From: Bryopsis sp. KO-2023 | Taxonomy: Eukaryota; Chlorophyta; Ulvophyceae; Bryopsidales; Bryopsidaceae | DNA: 64,000 nucleotides | Assembly (NCBI GenBank): GCA_030272585.1 | Contig: BSYQ01000003.1 | Span: forward strand, 2,046,001-2,110,000 | Direction of reading: 5' to 3' | Shown: piece by piece, positions 10,065 to 18,285 of the stretch | Layout of the letters: each line of letters starts with the position of its first letter | Position numbering within the stretch: the stretch's first letter is position 1 | Translations under genes and position numbers: made by a program | The notes under the pieces: generated by a model | Database searches by the model: none | What the model saw: the letters and a program-made list of their open reading frames with translations, nothing else | Told to the model about the DNA's origin: nothing

Positions 10065-10073
10065 GGCAGCTAG
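10065..10073 (+). pseudogene. Last three codons of element C ORF3 beyond element A
   Basis: After element A and its target duplication (CCCAGT, 10059-10064) the sequence reads GGC AGC TAG. This completes the reading frame that was cut at 1360. The frame match supports a single insertion event into an ORF of element C. Confidence 0.75.
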
Positions 10074-10102
10074 AGAGAGGGTAAATTTCTGGGAGAGTAG
10101 AA

Positions 10103-10139
<37 letters not shown>

Positions 10140-10571
10140 ATAAATAAATAAATAAACATTAGATAACAGTGAAGAGGGGGATTCCCTTTGTGAAAGGGTG
10201 TTATTACTGGGTTATCAAAGAGATGTGGATTTTCTGGTAGACAAAAGGGGAGAGATAAATCCTGTGGATTTTCTGGTAGACAAAAGGGGAGAGATAAATC
10301 CTGTGGATTTTCTGGTAGACAATAAGGGAGAGATAAATTCTGTGGATTTTTTGGTAGAATAAGGGAGGACTTAGAAGTGTTGAATACACTTAATAGGGGG
10401 TTTGATGTGGGTGTTGAATACACTCAATGGAGTTTTGATGTGGGTGCAAGAGGTGAAATGGACAGTATGGTTGAAAGGAAGAAAGACTGCATGAGATGCA
10501 GTGGGTTTTTGATTAGGTTTTGGGTACGCATAGAGTGATTTCTATGCGGGTGTAAGGGGGAGCGTCACAGC
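10074..10571 (+). other. Element C 3' untranslated segment with poly-A stretch, 39-bp repeats and polypurine tract
   Basis: No gene is seen here. There is an A-rich tract (about 10107-10138), then tandem 39-bp repeats (10224-10366), then a purine-rich stretch (about 10552-10562, TAAGGGGGAGC). The last lies a few bases before the LTR start TGTGACG, which is the usual place for the plus-strand priming tract. Confidence 0.55.
10224..10366 (+). repeat. 39-bp tandem repeat, 3.7 copies
   Basis: The unit starts TGTGGATTTTCTGGTAGAC and continues AAAAGGGGAGAGATAAATCC. Copies start at 10224, 10263, 10302 and 10341 (partial). The first two are identical and the later ones carry a few substitutions. The array lies in the 3' untranslated part of element C. 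Confidence 0.9.
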
Positions 10572-11646
10572 TGTGACGGAGCTAGAAAGAACATGGCAGA
10601 TGTACTGCCACCAGATGTAATGATTATTCCGATGATAATTCGGAAGAATGGAATTGCCAACTCACACTGATAAACAGTCGTATTTTACGCTGCTCTATGT
10701 GAGACCTGGTGGTTCGTACGTCGGGTTCAATTCCTGACGAGGTCGATGACGTAGGAAAAGTTGTATATTGATACGTTGGAAGATATCGAATAGCTGGCAC
10801 GCCAACCCATGGCTAGCGCAGAGTACTAGGAGTCTTACTGCCGGCACTGTTGTTTTATGACATCCGAGGTATGACTTCTACGAAACGTGCGGCTGGGAAC
10901 ACAAGGAGCCAGCGAAAACACTATGGATTCCAGCGAAACGGATACAACTCCCTACGAAAAACGATCTCTTAGGCGATATGCACGACTGGCAGTCGGGTCG
11001 CTAGTCGACCCCTGTCGTGACGCCGAACTCGCGGCCAGCACACATGCGCTAGCGCTAGAACCGGCCGCGAGTATAAATATCCCACAGAATTCTGATTAAG
11101 AACAGACAGAACTCGGTGAATACCTCGTTTACTTCTTACTTCGGACATCTATCTATAGGAGGACTCTCTTATCGTGACGGACTTAAGGAAAGCTTCGCGA
11201 CTTACCTTAAACGGGAATCCCGACCGGACGAGGTACTTCTGGCCAAAGATAGCATCATCCAAGGTTTTCTGAAGTACACTTTTGAAATGGGATACACCAT
11301 CCCTTCTCTTTCTGTAAAAATATTCTCTTGCTATTATTCTTGTGTCTCTGAGTGTCTTTATTCAAAATAAGATTGTTTCTGATCAAACTTTGATTCTAGA
11401 GGAAATAGGAGAGGAGTCAGAATAGTAAGAGAAGGTGCTGCCCTTTTCTTAGGAGGTTTTTCTCCACTCAGAGGAGCCGACCTCTCCTCTGAGTGTCTCC
11501 TTTCATTTTTGGTGTTTGCGTTTTGTGTTTTCTCTCTTTCTCCAGCTCAGTTTCCAGAGTCCTCTTAGGCCATGGTCTCTTAGCGACCATCCTCCAGGGG
11601 ACTCCACTTTCTGTCTCACTCTCGGGAGCAAGGCCCTCTTAGCGGG
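10572..11646 (+). repeat. Element C 3' LTR, first part (U3/R side)
   Basis: It begins TGTGACGGAGC directly after the purine tract of element C. It includes a TATA-like TATAAATA at 11072-11079 and is cut by element B at GCGGG (11642-11646). The second part resumes after 21922 and ends CGTCACA at 22237. No second copy of this LTR is in the window, so the call rests on the inverted ends and the position. No gene is seen in it. Confidence 0.65.
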
Positions 11647-11820
11647 TGTTAGGCCCCTGTAGGTTTTAGTGAAGTCGTTGCTGAGTCTGAGACTGGGGTC
11701 ACACACACTACAAACCAGAGAATTAATTTTACAAGGTGTTCTCTCTGAACTTAACCCCCTAGAACCCGTACTAACCCGTACTACACACTCGTACTGCAAA
11801 ATGAGTGCGACAACGTATCA
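11647..11820 (-). repeat. Element B 3' LTR
   Basis: This is a 174-bp LTR identical by eye to 21744-21917. It is preceded by GCGGG and adjoins a C-run (11826-11840 region), which is the polypurine tract on the element strand. Confidence 0.93.
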
Positions 11821-11970
11821 ACTACTCCCCCCCCCCCCCCCAAAGGGTGTCCACACCCGTAGAAGAACCCAAAAAGAAAGAAAAATAAAAGAAAAGAAAA
11901 GAAAAGAAAACCCCCAAGGAAAAACTGTCTCTGTCCGGCTCTGACTCTCTGGCTCTGGCTCCGCTCTCGC

Positions 11971-13854
11971 TCACTCTGTCTCCGAGTCCAAGCCCTCGAG
12001 ATCCCACATCGTTCGTAGGATGTATGTCAGCCGGGATCCAAGCTCCTTGACACCGGTTTTTGAAGGGAAGGCTGCGGATTTGACCCGACACACCTGACAT
12101 GGTAAGGTGAGCTGATCAGTGGTATCCGGGGATGGAAGCGATGGGAGCGGAAGAAAATCCTCTGCACGTTTCCCGAGGCGAAGATGCTCCGCGGTCATAT
12201 CGAGCGGCCGGATAGTTTTATCCGCGAGCCACCGATTGATGACCCGATCCATTACATGATGATGGGGCCAGTGTGTAGGGCAAACGTAGTGTGCCCCACA
12301 ACTGGTTTTTACCCCGACACCATGTTGCGTTCCCGCGCAGTAATAGCACTTCGTTCCCGCGAGTGCTGGATCGTGCGTGCCTTTGATCTTCTTGAGCGCT
12401 GCACGCAACTCTTTCGCGTCCTTCGCGCGTGTGCGTTTCTTCCCCCGCTTGGTGCTTTTCTCCGCGCCCTTTTTCTCCGCGCCCTTTTTTTCCGCTTCCT
12501 TCACTTTTTCCGCATCCGCCTGAGTCGACGGCTCCCCTTTCTTGGTTTCAGCGGTTGTCGTTTTCTCCGCGTCCGCCTTCTTTTGTTTTCCCGCGTCCGC
12601 ATGTGTTTTCTCCGCGTCCGCCTTTTGTTTTTCCGCAGCCGCCTTTTTCTCCGCATGTGTTTTCTCCGCGTCCGCCTGTTGTTTTTCCGCGTCCGCCTTT
12701 TTCTCCGCGGCTGCTTTCTTTTTCTCCGCAAGTGCTTTGAGCATTGCTGCTTTGACGAGTGCTTTTGTTTGTGCGTCCTCCGCGCTCAGCGGTGGTTTTG
12801 AACCTGTCGGCTCTTCCGCTATGACGTCTTCGTTGTCGTCATCGTCAAGGGAACTCTGGGGTGGTTTCGCCAACTGCTGTGAGATATTTTCCGCTGCCCC
12901 GTCTATCCGGCTCAACCAGTCGTTCACTTGGTCCAAATTGTGCGCCTTCGTAAGGTCCACGTTCGTGATGGTGATCTCCTTGACCTTATGCATATCGACC
13001 TGATCTTTTATCCGGCCGTCTCGCACCAACTGCGCCTGCGCCTTCGCGGTATCCAGCCGTACTCCCACGAGTCCGTGTGAAAAACTCGCGAGTGACTGCG
13101 GGATGTCCATGAGGTTGGCCCGAAGCCGGTTGACCTCAACTTTGGACGCGACGAGTTCTGACATCAGCACACGGGCGGTCGTGCTGCTGCAGAAATCGTC
13201 TCCCTTCTCCGCCTTGGCGAGAGCTGCTTTTGTGGCCGCCAGCTCTTTTTGGACCGTGACGAGGTTCCGATAGCGTTTCTCCGCCTCGCTGATGAGCTGC
13301 TTGTTTTCTTTATGATACCATTCGGTATCCGCCTGAGCTTTCATGGCTGCTTTCCGGGAGAGGGTTAGGTCGGTGGTCAGCTGGGTAATTTCCTTGGATT
13401 TCGCGGAAATTTCTTGATCCCGCGCGGAAATTACTTGATCCTTTGCGGAATTTTCTTCCTCTAGCGCGGATAACTCTCGTTTGATGGTCTTGAGTTCCGC
13501 TTCCGCACCGCGGGCTTTCACTTGAGCGTCACTCAACTGCTGTTGAAGAGCCCGGTATCGGTTGGTCCAATCCGCCTCCAGCTTAGTTTTTTCCGCCGCC
13601 CTTTCCTCTTTTGCTTCCCGGAGTTCCGCCGCCAGCTCACAGATTTCCGCCTCCTGCTCATCTCTTTTTGTCACACCCTCCTGAAGCTTCTTGTGTAACT
13701 TTTCGTAATCCGCCGCCACATTTGCATGTGATTCCACCGCCTCAGTTCCAGATTCTAAGGCTTCCGCGAGCTCCGTTTCCAAGGCCTCTGCCTTTGCTTT
13801 CCACTCATCCCTCTGCTGACGGAGTCGCTCCAAATGCTCGGATGTTCCAGACAT
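11971..13854 (-). CDS. Element B ORF3: coiled-coil, AEKKADAEK-repeat, zinc-binding protein in the env position
   Basis: The protein is 627 aa from ATG 13854 (MSGTSEHLERLRQQRDEWKAK), in the same orientation as pol and 321 bp downstream of it. Residues 1-220 are long coiled coil. Residues 230-340 form a mixed segment. Residues 350-460 are repeats of AEKKKADAEK type. A basic KRGKKRTRAK patch may be a nuclear signal. A Cys/His module follows: CYYC-X12-CGAHYVC (CX2C-X12-CX2HX2C), and about 60 residues later CQVC. There is no signal peptide or membrane segment, so it is not a typical Env. Element C has an ORF of the same architecture at the same place, which argues for a kept function. The role is unknown: a nucleic-acid or chromatin-binding accessory protein is possible. 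How it is translated is not clear. No splice signals were assigned. Confidence 0.9.
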   Translation of the reverse strand: MSGTSEHLERLRQQRDEWKAKAEALETELAEALESGTEAVESHANVAADYEKLHKKLQEGVTKRDEQEAEICELAAELREAKEERAAEKTKLEADWTNRYRALQQQLSDAQVKARGAEAELKTIKRELSALEEENSAKDQVISARDQEISAKSKEITQLTTDLTLSRKAAMKAQADTEWYHKENKQLISEAEKRYRNLVTVQKELAATKAALAKAEKGDDFCSSTTARVLMSELVASKVEVNRLRANLMDIPQSLASFSHGLVGVRLDTAKAQAQLVRDGRIKDQVDMHKVKEITITNVDLTKAHNLDQVNDWLSRIDGAAENISQQLAKPPQSSLDDDDNEDVIAEEPTGSKPPLSAEDAQTKALVKAAMLKALAEKKKAAAEKKADAEKQQADAEKTHAEKKAAAEKQKADAEKTHADAGKQKKADAEKTTTAETKKGEPSTQADAEKVKEAEKKGAEKKGAEKSTKRGKKRTRAKDAKELRAALKKIKGTHDPALAGTKCYYCAGTQHGVGVKTSCGAHYVCPTHWPHHHVMDRVINRWLADKTIRPLDMTAEHLRLGKRAEDFLPLPSLPSPDTTDQLTLPCQVCRVKSAAFPSKTGVKELGSRLTYILRTMWDLEGLDSETE

Positions 13855-14175
13855 TTTTATGCAAATGCTTTGAATGTGTTGCTCTGGTGGCGGTTGCTTC
13901 TGAAGGTTCAGTGCGCTCGGCGTAAACTTTTGACGAAATAGGGCTGGAGGGTTGCAGCCTAGCTAGTTTATACAAGTGATAGAGTCACTCACTTGTCATT
14001 GATGGAAGACTTCCTCTATTGAGTGTCGTCTCATCCAAGGTTCTAGCCCGCTTTGATATTACCCTCGCTATCTTGACTCAGCTCTCTGTAGCTCGCTCTT
14101 AGATGTATTTGATTATGGGTGAACTGATACCAACACATCAACCATCGTTCCCTTCCCCATATCAACCTGTATCAT
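13855..14175 (-). other. Spacer between element B pol and ORF3
   Basis: This is 321 bp with no ORF and no recognised motif. It must hold whatever promoter, splice acceptor or reinitiation signal serves ORF3, but none was identified by eye. Confidence 0.5.
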
Positions 14176-17100
14176 CTAAAGAGGTTGTTTCCGCCGCCTT
14201 GTCCGCCTTTCTTCCCGCTTAGAGCGGATTTCTTCTTTGGTCGGCAAGCGCGTGCGGTTTCTGAGATACTCTGCCAAGATATCGCTGGCATTGGCCAGGT
14301 GGGCTTCTGGCTCCCAGGTGGCTTCCATCAAATCATAGCCCTTCCACAGAATCAAGTACTCCCGACGGTTGGGTGTGCCTCGATCCCGCAGAATACGCTC
14401 GACCTCATATTCAATGGCGCCATCCACCAACTCCCCTTCGGGAGGTTCCACCTCCCGCTCATCATCTTCTGACAAGCGGTTGTATGCCTTCAGCTTGGAG
14501 ACATGGAAGGTAGAATGAATAGTCCAATGGGGTGGTAGTTGCAGGCGATAAGCGACTGTGGATATCGCTTTGTCCACTTTGAATGGCCCGACAAACCTCC
14601 GGCGGATTTTTGGTGGGATCTTTTGTAAGGATTGCAGCGGAATAAATGTACTCCGCACCAAAACTTCATCCCCTTCTTTGAAGATTACTTCCCGCCGCCG
14701 TTTGTTCGCTTGGACACACATCCGCTCTTGTGCGGTTGCATACTGCTGCTTTGCCTGCTGCAGTTGCTCGTCCATTCGTTTCACCATTTCGGTTGCCATT
14801 TCGGACTCTTCTTTCGCCGTTAACTTTTTCTGCACGGTAATTTGTCCCATATGCTGCCCATACAACAAGTGTGCTGGGGCATAGCCGGTTGACACATTGC
14901 GGGAGTTGTTGGCAGCAAATTCCGCTGTCGCCAAGAAATCAACCCAGCGGTCTGGATACCGCTCCACATAAGGCCGCAAAAAGTCTTCCAACACCCGAAT
15001 AGTAACCTCTGACTGCCCATCTGTTTGTGGGTGGTAGGCTGTGCTCATTCGGAGTTGGGTTCCCAGAAGTGAAAATAAAGACCGCCAGAAGGAACTTGTG
15101 AATCTGGGGTCTCGATCGGAAATTATCACTTTGGGGAGGCCATAGTGTTTGTATATTTTGTCCACAAACAACTTAGCATATTCCGGGGCGGTTATTTCCT
15201 TAGTGCAGGGTGCGAAGCGAACGTACTTGGTTAACCGATCAACAAATACCGCGATGGCGGTGAACCCACGTGACTTTGGTAAATCAGTCACGAGGTCAGT
15301 GGTGATCTGTTCCCACTTTGTTGTCGGTATCGGGAGTGGATGCAGAAGCCCTTTCTGCTTCGTCGTATCAGCTTTTGTCCGCTGACAGACAGGACATGTC
15401 CGCACATATGCTTGGACATCCTTTCCAACTCCTTTCCACCAGTAGTATCGCTGTAGCACATCCGATGTCCGGGCGGCACCTGCGTGTCCAGCGCTCGGAA
15501 CATCATGGAACTCCCCCATAACCTTTTTCCGGTATCCATTTGGAACCACTAGTACTTTGTCTGAGGTGGGAGTTGCTCGATAGTACAACCAGCCATCCTC
15601 GAACGAAAGTTTCGTGGGTTTACCCTCTTGGATTTTCGCGACTTCCGCTTGCAGTTTTTGATCTGCTGCAATAGCGGTCTTCCATGCATCCGCTTCATCC
15701 ACCACCCAGGCGGACAAAGCATGAAGTTGATCCTGTGAATCAGGAAGGCTTCGGGATAACGCATCCGCCAGTACATTGGCTTTACCAGGCACATAGACGA
15801 TTTTTGGATCTATGGAATCAAAATACCCTGACGTGTACCATCGGGATTGTGTCCGCGACATTTTAGCTTGGGTCATGAAGTGGGTTATCGGCTGATGGTC
15901 TGTCAGAACCGTAACCTCCCCAGGCGCTCCTTCGAGGTAATGCCGCCATTGGCTGAGCGCATATGCTATAGCCCCCAGCTCCCGCTCATATGCGGAATAT
16001 CGTGTCTCAGCTGGTTTTAATCGTCTTGAAAGGTAGGCTATTGGCTGTAGCCCCTTTCCATGGTCCTGACACAGAACTGCTCCATATGCAGTTCCTGATG
16101 CGTCCGTTATTACGGTGTACCTAAGAAGCGGATCGGGTAGGAGAAGTATGGGGGTGCGGGTGATCTTTTGCTTGAGTTTGCTGAAGGCTTCGCGCTGAAT
16201 AGGCCCCCATGTCCACACATGATTCTTTTTGATCAGATCATGTAAGGGTCCTGCAATCCGCGCAAACTCTGGTATAAACTTACGATAGTAAGATACCATG
16301 CCCAGAAAACTTCGCACATCCCCAACTGAGCTCAACTCCTTCCATTCTTGAATAGCCCGCACTTTATCACTCATTGGTTGCAGGCCTTTTCCTGACAAAT
16401 GATATCCCAGATAATCGGTCTCGCTGACCCCCACTTCACACTTGCTCGCTTTCGCGTAGAGCTTGTGTTTGTGTAACCGCTCGAATACCTGTTTCAAATG
16501 ATCGACATGTTCTTCCACTGAATTGGAAAACACCAGAATGTCGTCAATGAAAACAACCACAAAGTGGTCCAAAAACTCCCCCAACAAATCCTGCACCATA
16601 GTTTGAAACTGGGCCGGACAGTTGGACATTCCGAAGGGACAAACGAGGAACTCGAAATGCCCGTATCGTGTGCGGAATGCAGTTTTTGGGGTATCCTTTG
16701 GCCGGACTGGAAATTGCCAGTAGCCCGAGCGGAGGTCGATCTTGGTGTAGATCTTTGCTTTCGCGAGCCGGTCCATTAACTCTTCGGGGAGCGGAAGTGG
16801 ATAGCGGTTTTTAATGGTGTAGTGGTTGATCCATCTGTAATCAACACACATCCGCAGTCCGCCGTCTTTCTTAGGGACAAAGAGTATGGGAGCTCCCCAG
16901 GGACTCTCTGACGGCCTAATCTTCCGTTGCTCGAGGAGATAATCCACTTGTGTCCGAACTTCATCCAATTCAGCCGGAGAAAGTTTGTACAGGGGACGGT
17001 GGATTGGGCTCATACTCTCATCCTCAAGGTCGATCTTAAATTCATGACCCTTGCGGACGGGAGGTATGCCAGGCGGGAGATCTTTTGGAAAAATGTGGCT

Positions 17101-18285
17101 ATATTCCTCCACCACAGAGCGGATATCCGGGTGCATCTGATCATGCAGCAACTTCGGTACCTCCGTCTCTTGTGGTGTGTTGGTGCCCGCTGAAGTTTGA
17201 AGGCTATCAACGGTTACCCCCTCATACGGATATTGCATCAAGTGATTGCTATCCGTGGGGTCAGATTCACGCACCACCACCAAGTAAGCCAAACTATCTG
17301 TGGCTTCAGTTTGCTTCTTGATGTAGCGGAATATCTTCTTGTGGGTGATGAGAGGTGTGGTTTCATTCGCAAGTTGAAGATAATCAGTCGGTCTTTCCTT
17401 TACCGGTACTGTTATCCAACCTTGACCTTGGCGAATGTTGATAGTTCCCTGTGCAAAGTCTATGGACGGGTTATTGGCGATGAGCCACGGTAACCCTAAC
17501 ACGATGTCATACGTGAGATGAGGAAAAACATCCGCAGAAAACTGGGTTTTGTATCCGCCCAACTGCATGTTGATGTTTCCGCATCGTTTGTCCACATTGC
17601 AAACAGACCCGTTGGCTAATGAAACGGTCTTATTACACGAGGAGAACTCTAACCCCAAACGATCCACAAGTTTCTGCGCTACATAATTTTCCGTAGCTCC
17701 ACAGTCCAAATAAGCGGAGATTGAAACTCCCCCTATCCGCCCCTTAAGCTCATATCCCATGAACTTAAGGTGGTGATTATTTACCAGCGGGTTAAAACTG
17801 TCTTGAAGGTAATCCCCACCTTCAACCCCTGGTTGTTTCTTTCTGTCCGATGCCTCCCTTGCATCGGCGTCAGACGGAACCCTTGGGCTGGTCCGGTCTA
17901 AACTTTTTACACTTCCTTCCGAAGCCTGTTTCTCTCCACAAGGCGGGACAGATTCCAGGTTGCTATCTCCGGAGGAACTTCCAGAGTCTTCATGTACTGA
18001 ACCAACACTTTCCGCCAACTCTCTGCCGGAAGTGCTTAGGATGACCGTACTTGAATCATCCATCCGCTCTTTGTCACCAAGTTTTGTACTCATCAGCGGA
18101 TTTTCAGCCCTCTGGGCGGGATTTCTTTTTGACTCTTTCTCGGTCTTTTTATTCCCCTCTCGTTCTCTTGCTCGTGACTCCCGGAGCTTCTGACGTCTGC
18201 GATGTCTATATCTTCGGCGTCTGGCTCTTTTTCTTCTGGCCGCATGGAGTGAAGTCTCCTCTATGCGGCGTGATCTTTTAGCCAT
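14176..18285 (-). CDS. Element B Pol: protease, RT, RNase H, integrase, chromodomain
   Basis: The protein is 1369 aa starting MAKRSRRIEETS within the gag end. Order: basic N-terminus; protease with YLDCGATENYV (the usual DSGA/DTGA is DCGA here); RT with CVDYRWIN, KIDLRSGYWQ and the catalytic FIDDILVF; RNase H with TDASGTAYGAVL and DALSRSLPD; integrase HHCC zinc site ending CPVCQRTK; DDE core with TTDLVTDLPK, ISDRDPRF and DGQSEVTIRVLEDF; and a C-terminal chromodomain (VERILRDRG...YLILWKGYDLMEATWEPE) that in chromoviruses steers integration to marked chromatin. No stops or frameshifts are seen. It is the only uninterrupted gag-pol with integrase in the window. Confidence 0.95.
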   Translation of the reverse strand: MAKRSRRIEETSLHAARRKRARRRRYRHRRRQKLRESRAREREGNKKTEKESKRNPAQRAENPLMSTKLGDKERMDDSSTVILSTSGRELAESVGSVHEDSGSSSGDSNLESVPPCGEKQASEGSVKSLDRTSPRVPSDADAREASDRKKQPGVEGGDYLQDSFNPLVNNHHLKFMGYELKGRIGGVSISAYLDCGATENYVAQKLVDRLGLEFSSCNKTVSLANGSVCNVDKRCGNINMQLGGYKTQFSADVFPHLTYDIVLGLPWLIANNPSIDFAQGTINIRQGQGWITVPVKERPTDYLQLANETTPLITHKKIFRYIKKQTEATDSLAYLVVVRESDPTDSNHLMQYPYEGVTVDSLQTSAGTNTPQETEVPKLLHDQMHPDIRSVVEEYSHIFPKDLPPGIPPVRKGHEFKIDLEDESMSPIHRPLYKLSPAELDEVRTQVDYLLEQRKIRPSESPWGAPILFVPKKDGGLRMCVDYRWINHYTIKNRYPLPLPEELMDRLAKAKIYTKIDLRSGYWQFPVRPKDTPKTAFRTRYGHFEFLVCPFGMSNCPAQFQTMVQDLLGEFLDHFVVVFIDDILVFSNSVEEHVDHLKQVFERLHKHKLYAKASKCEVGVSETDYLGYHLSGKGLQPMSDKVRAIQEWKELSSVGDVRSFLGMVSYYRKFIPEFARIAGPLHDLIKKNHVWTWGPIQREAFSKLKQKITRTPILLLPDPLLRYTVITDASGTAYGAVLCQDHGKGLQPIAYLSRRLKPAETRYSAYERELGAIAYALSQWRHYLEGAPGEVTVLTDHQPITHFMTQAKMSRTQSRWYTSGYFDSIDPKIVYVPGKANVLADALSRSLPDSQDQLHALSAWVVDEADAWKTAIAADQKLQAEVAKIQEGKPTKLSFEDGWLYYRATPTSDKVLVVPNGYRKKVMGEFHDVPSAGHAGAARTSDVLQRYYWWKGVGKDVQAYVRTCPVCQRTKADTTKQKGLLHPLPIPTTKWEQITTDLVTDLPKSRGFTAIAVFVDRLTKYVRFAPCTKEITAPEYAKLFVDKIYKHYGLPKVIISDRDPRFTSSFWRSLFSLLGTQLRMSTAYHPQTDGQSEVTIRVLEDFLRPYVERYPDRWVDFLATAEFAANNSRNVSTGYAPAHLLYGQHMGQITVQKKLTAKEESEMATEMVKRMDEQLQQAKQQYATAQERMCVQANKRRREVIFKEGDEVLVRSTFIPLQSLQKIPPKIRRRFVGPFKVDKAISTVAYRLQLPPHWTIHSTFHVSKLKAYNRLSEDDEREVEPPEGELVDGAIEYEVERILRDRGTPNRREYLILWKGYDLMEATWEPEAHLANASDILAEYLRNRTRLPTKEEIRSKREERRTRRRKQPL

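Noticed and set aside
10224-10366. CRISPR-like regular repeats
   Set aside because: Repeats are head-to-tail with no spacers and lie in a eukaryotic retrotransposon tail.
10887-11370. Small ORFs in the element C LTR
   Set aside because: Random-length frames in a non-coding LTR, without domain or partner.
12184-12801. Plus-strand open frame rich in Arg/Leu/Phe
   Set aside because: It is the antisense shadow of the AEKKADAEK repeats of element B ORF3. No domain, and composition mirrors the sense ORF.
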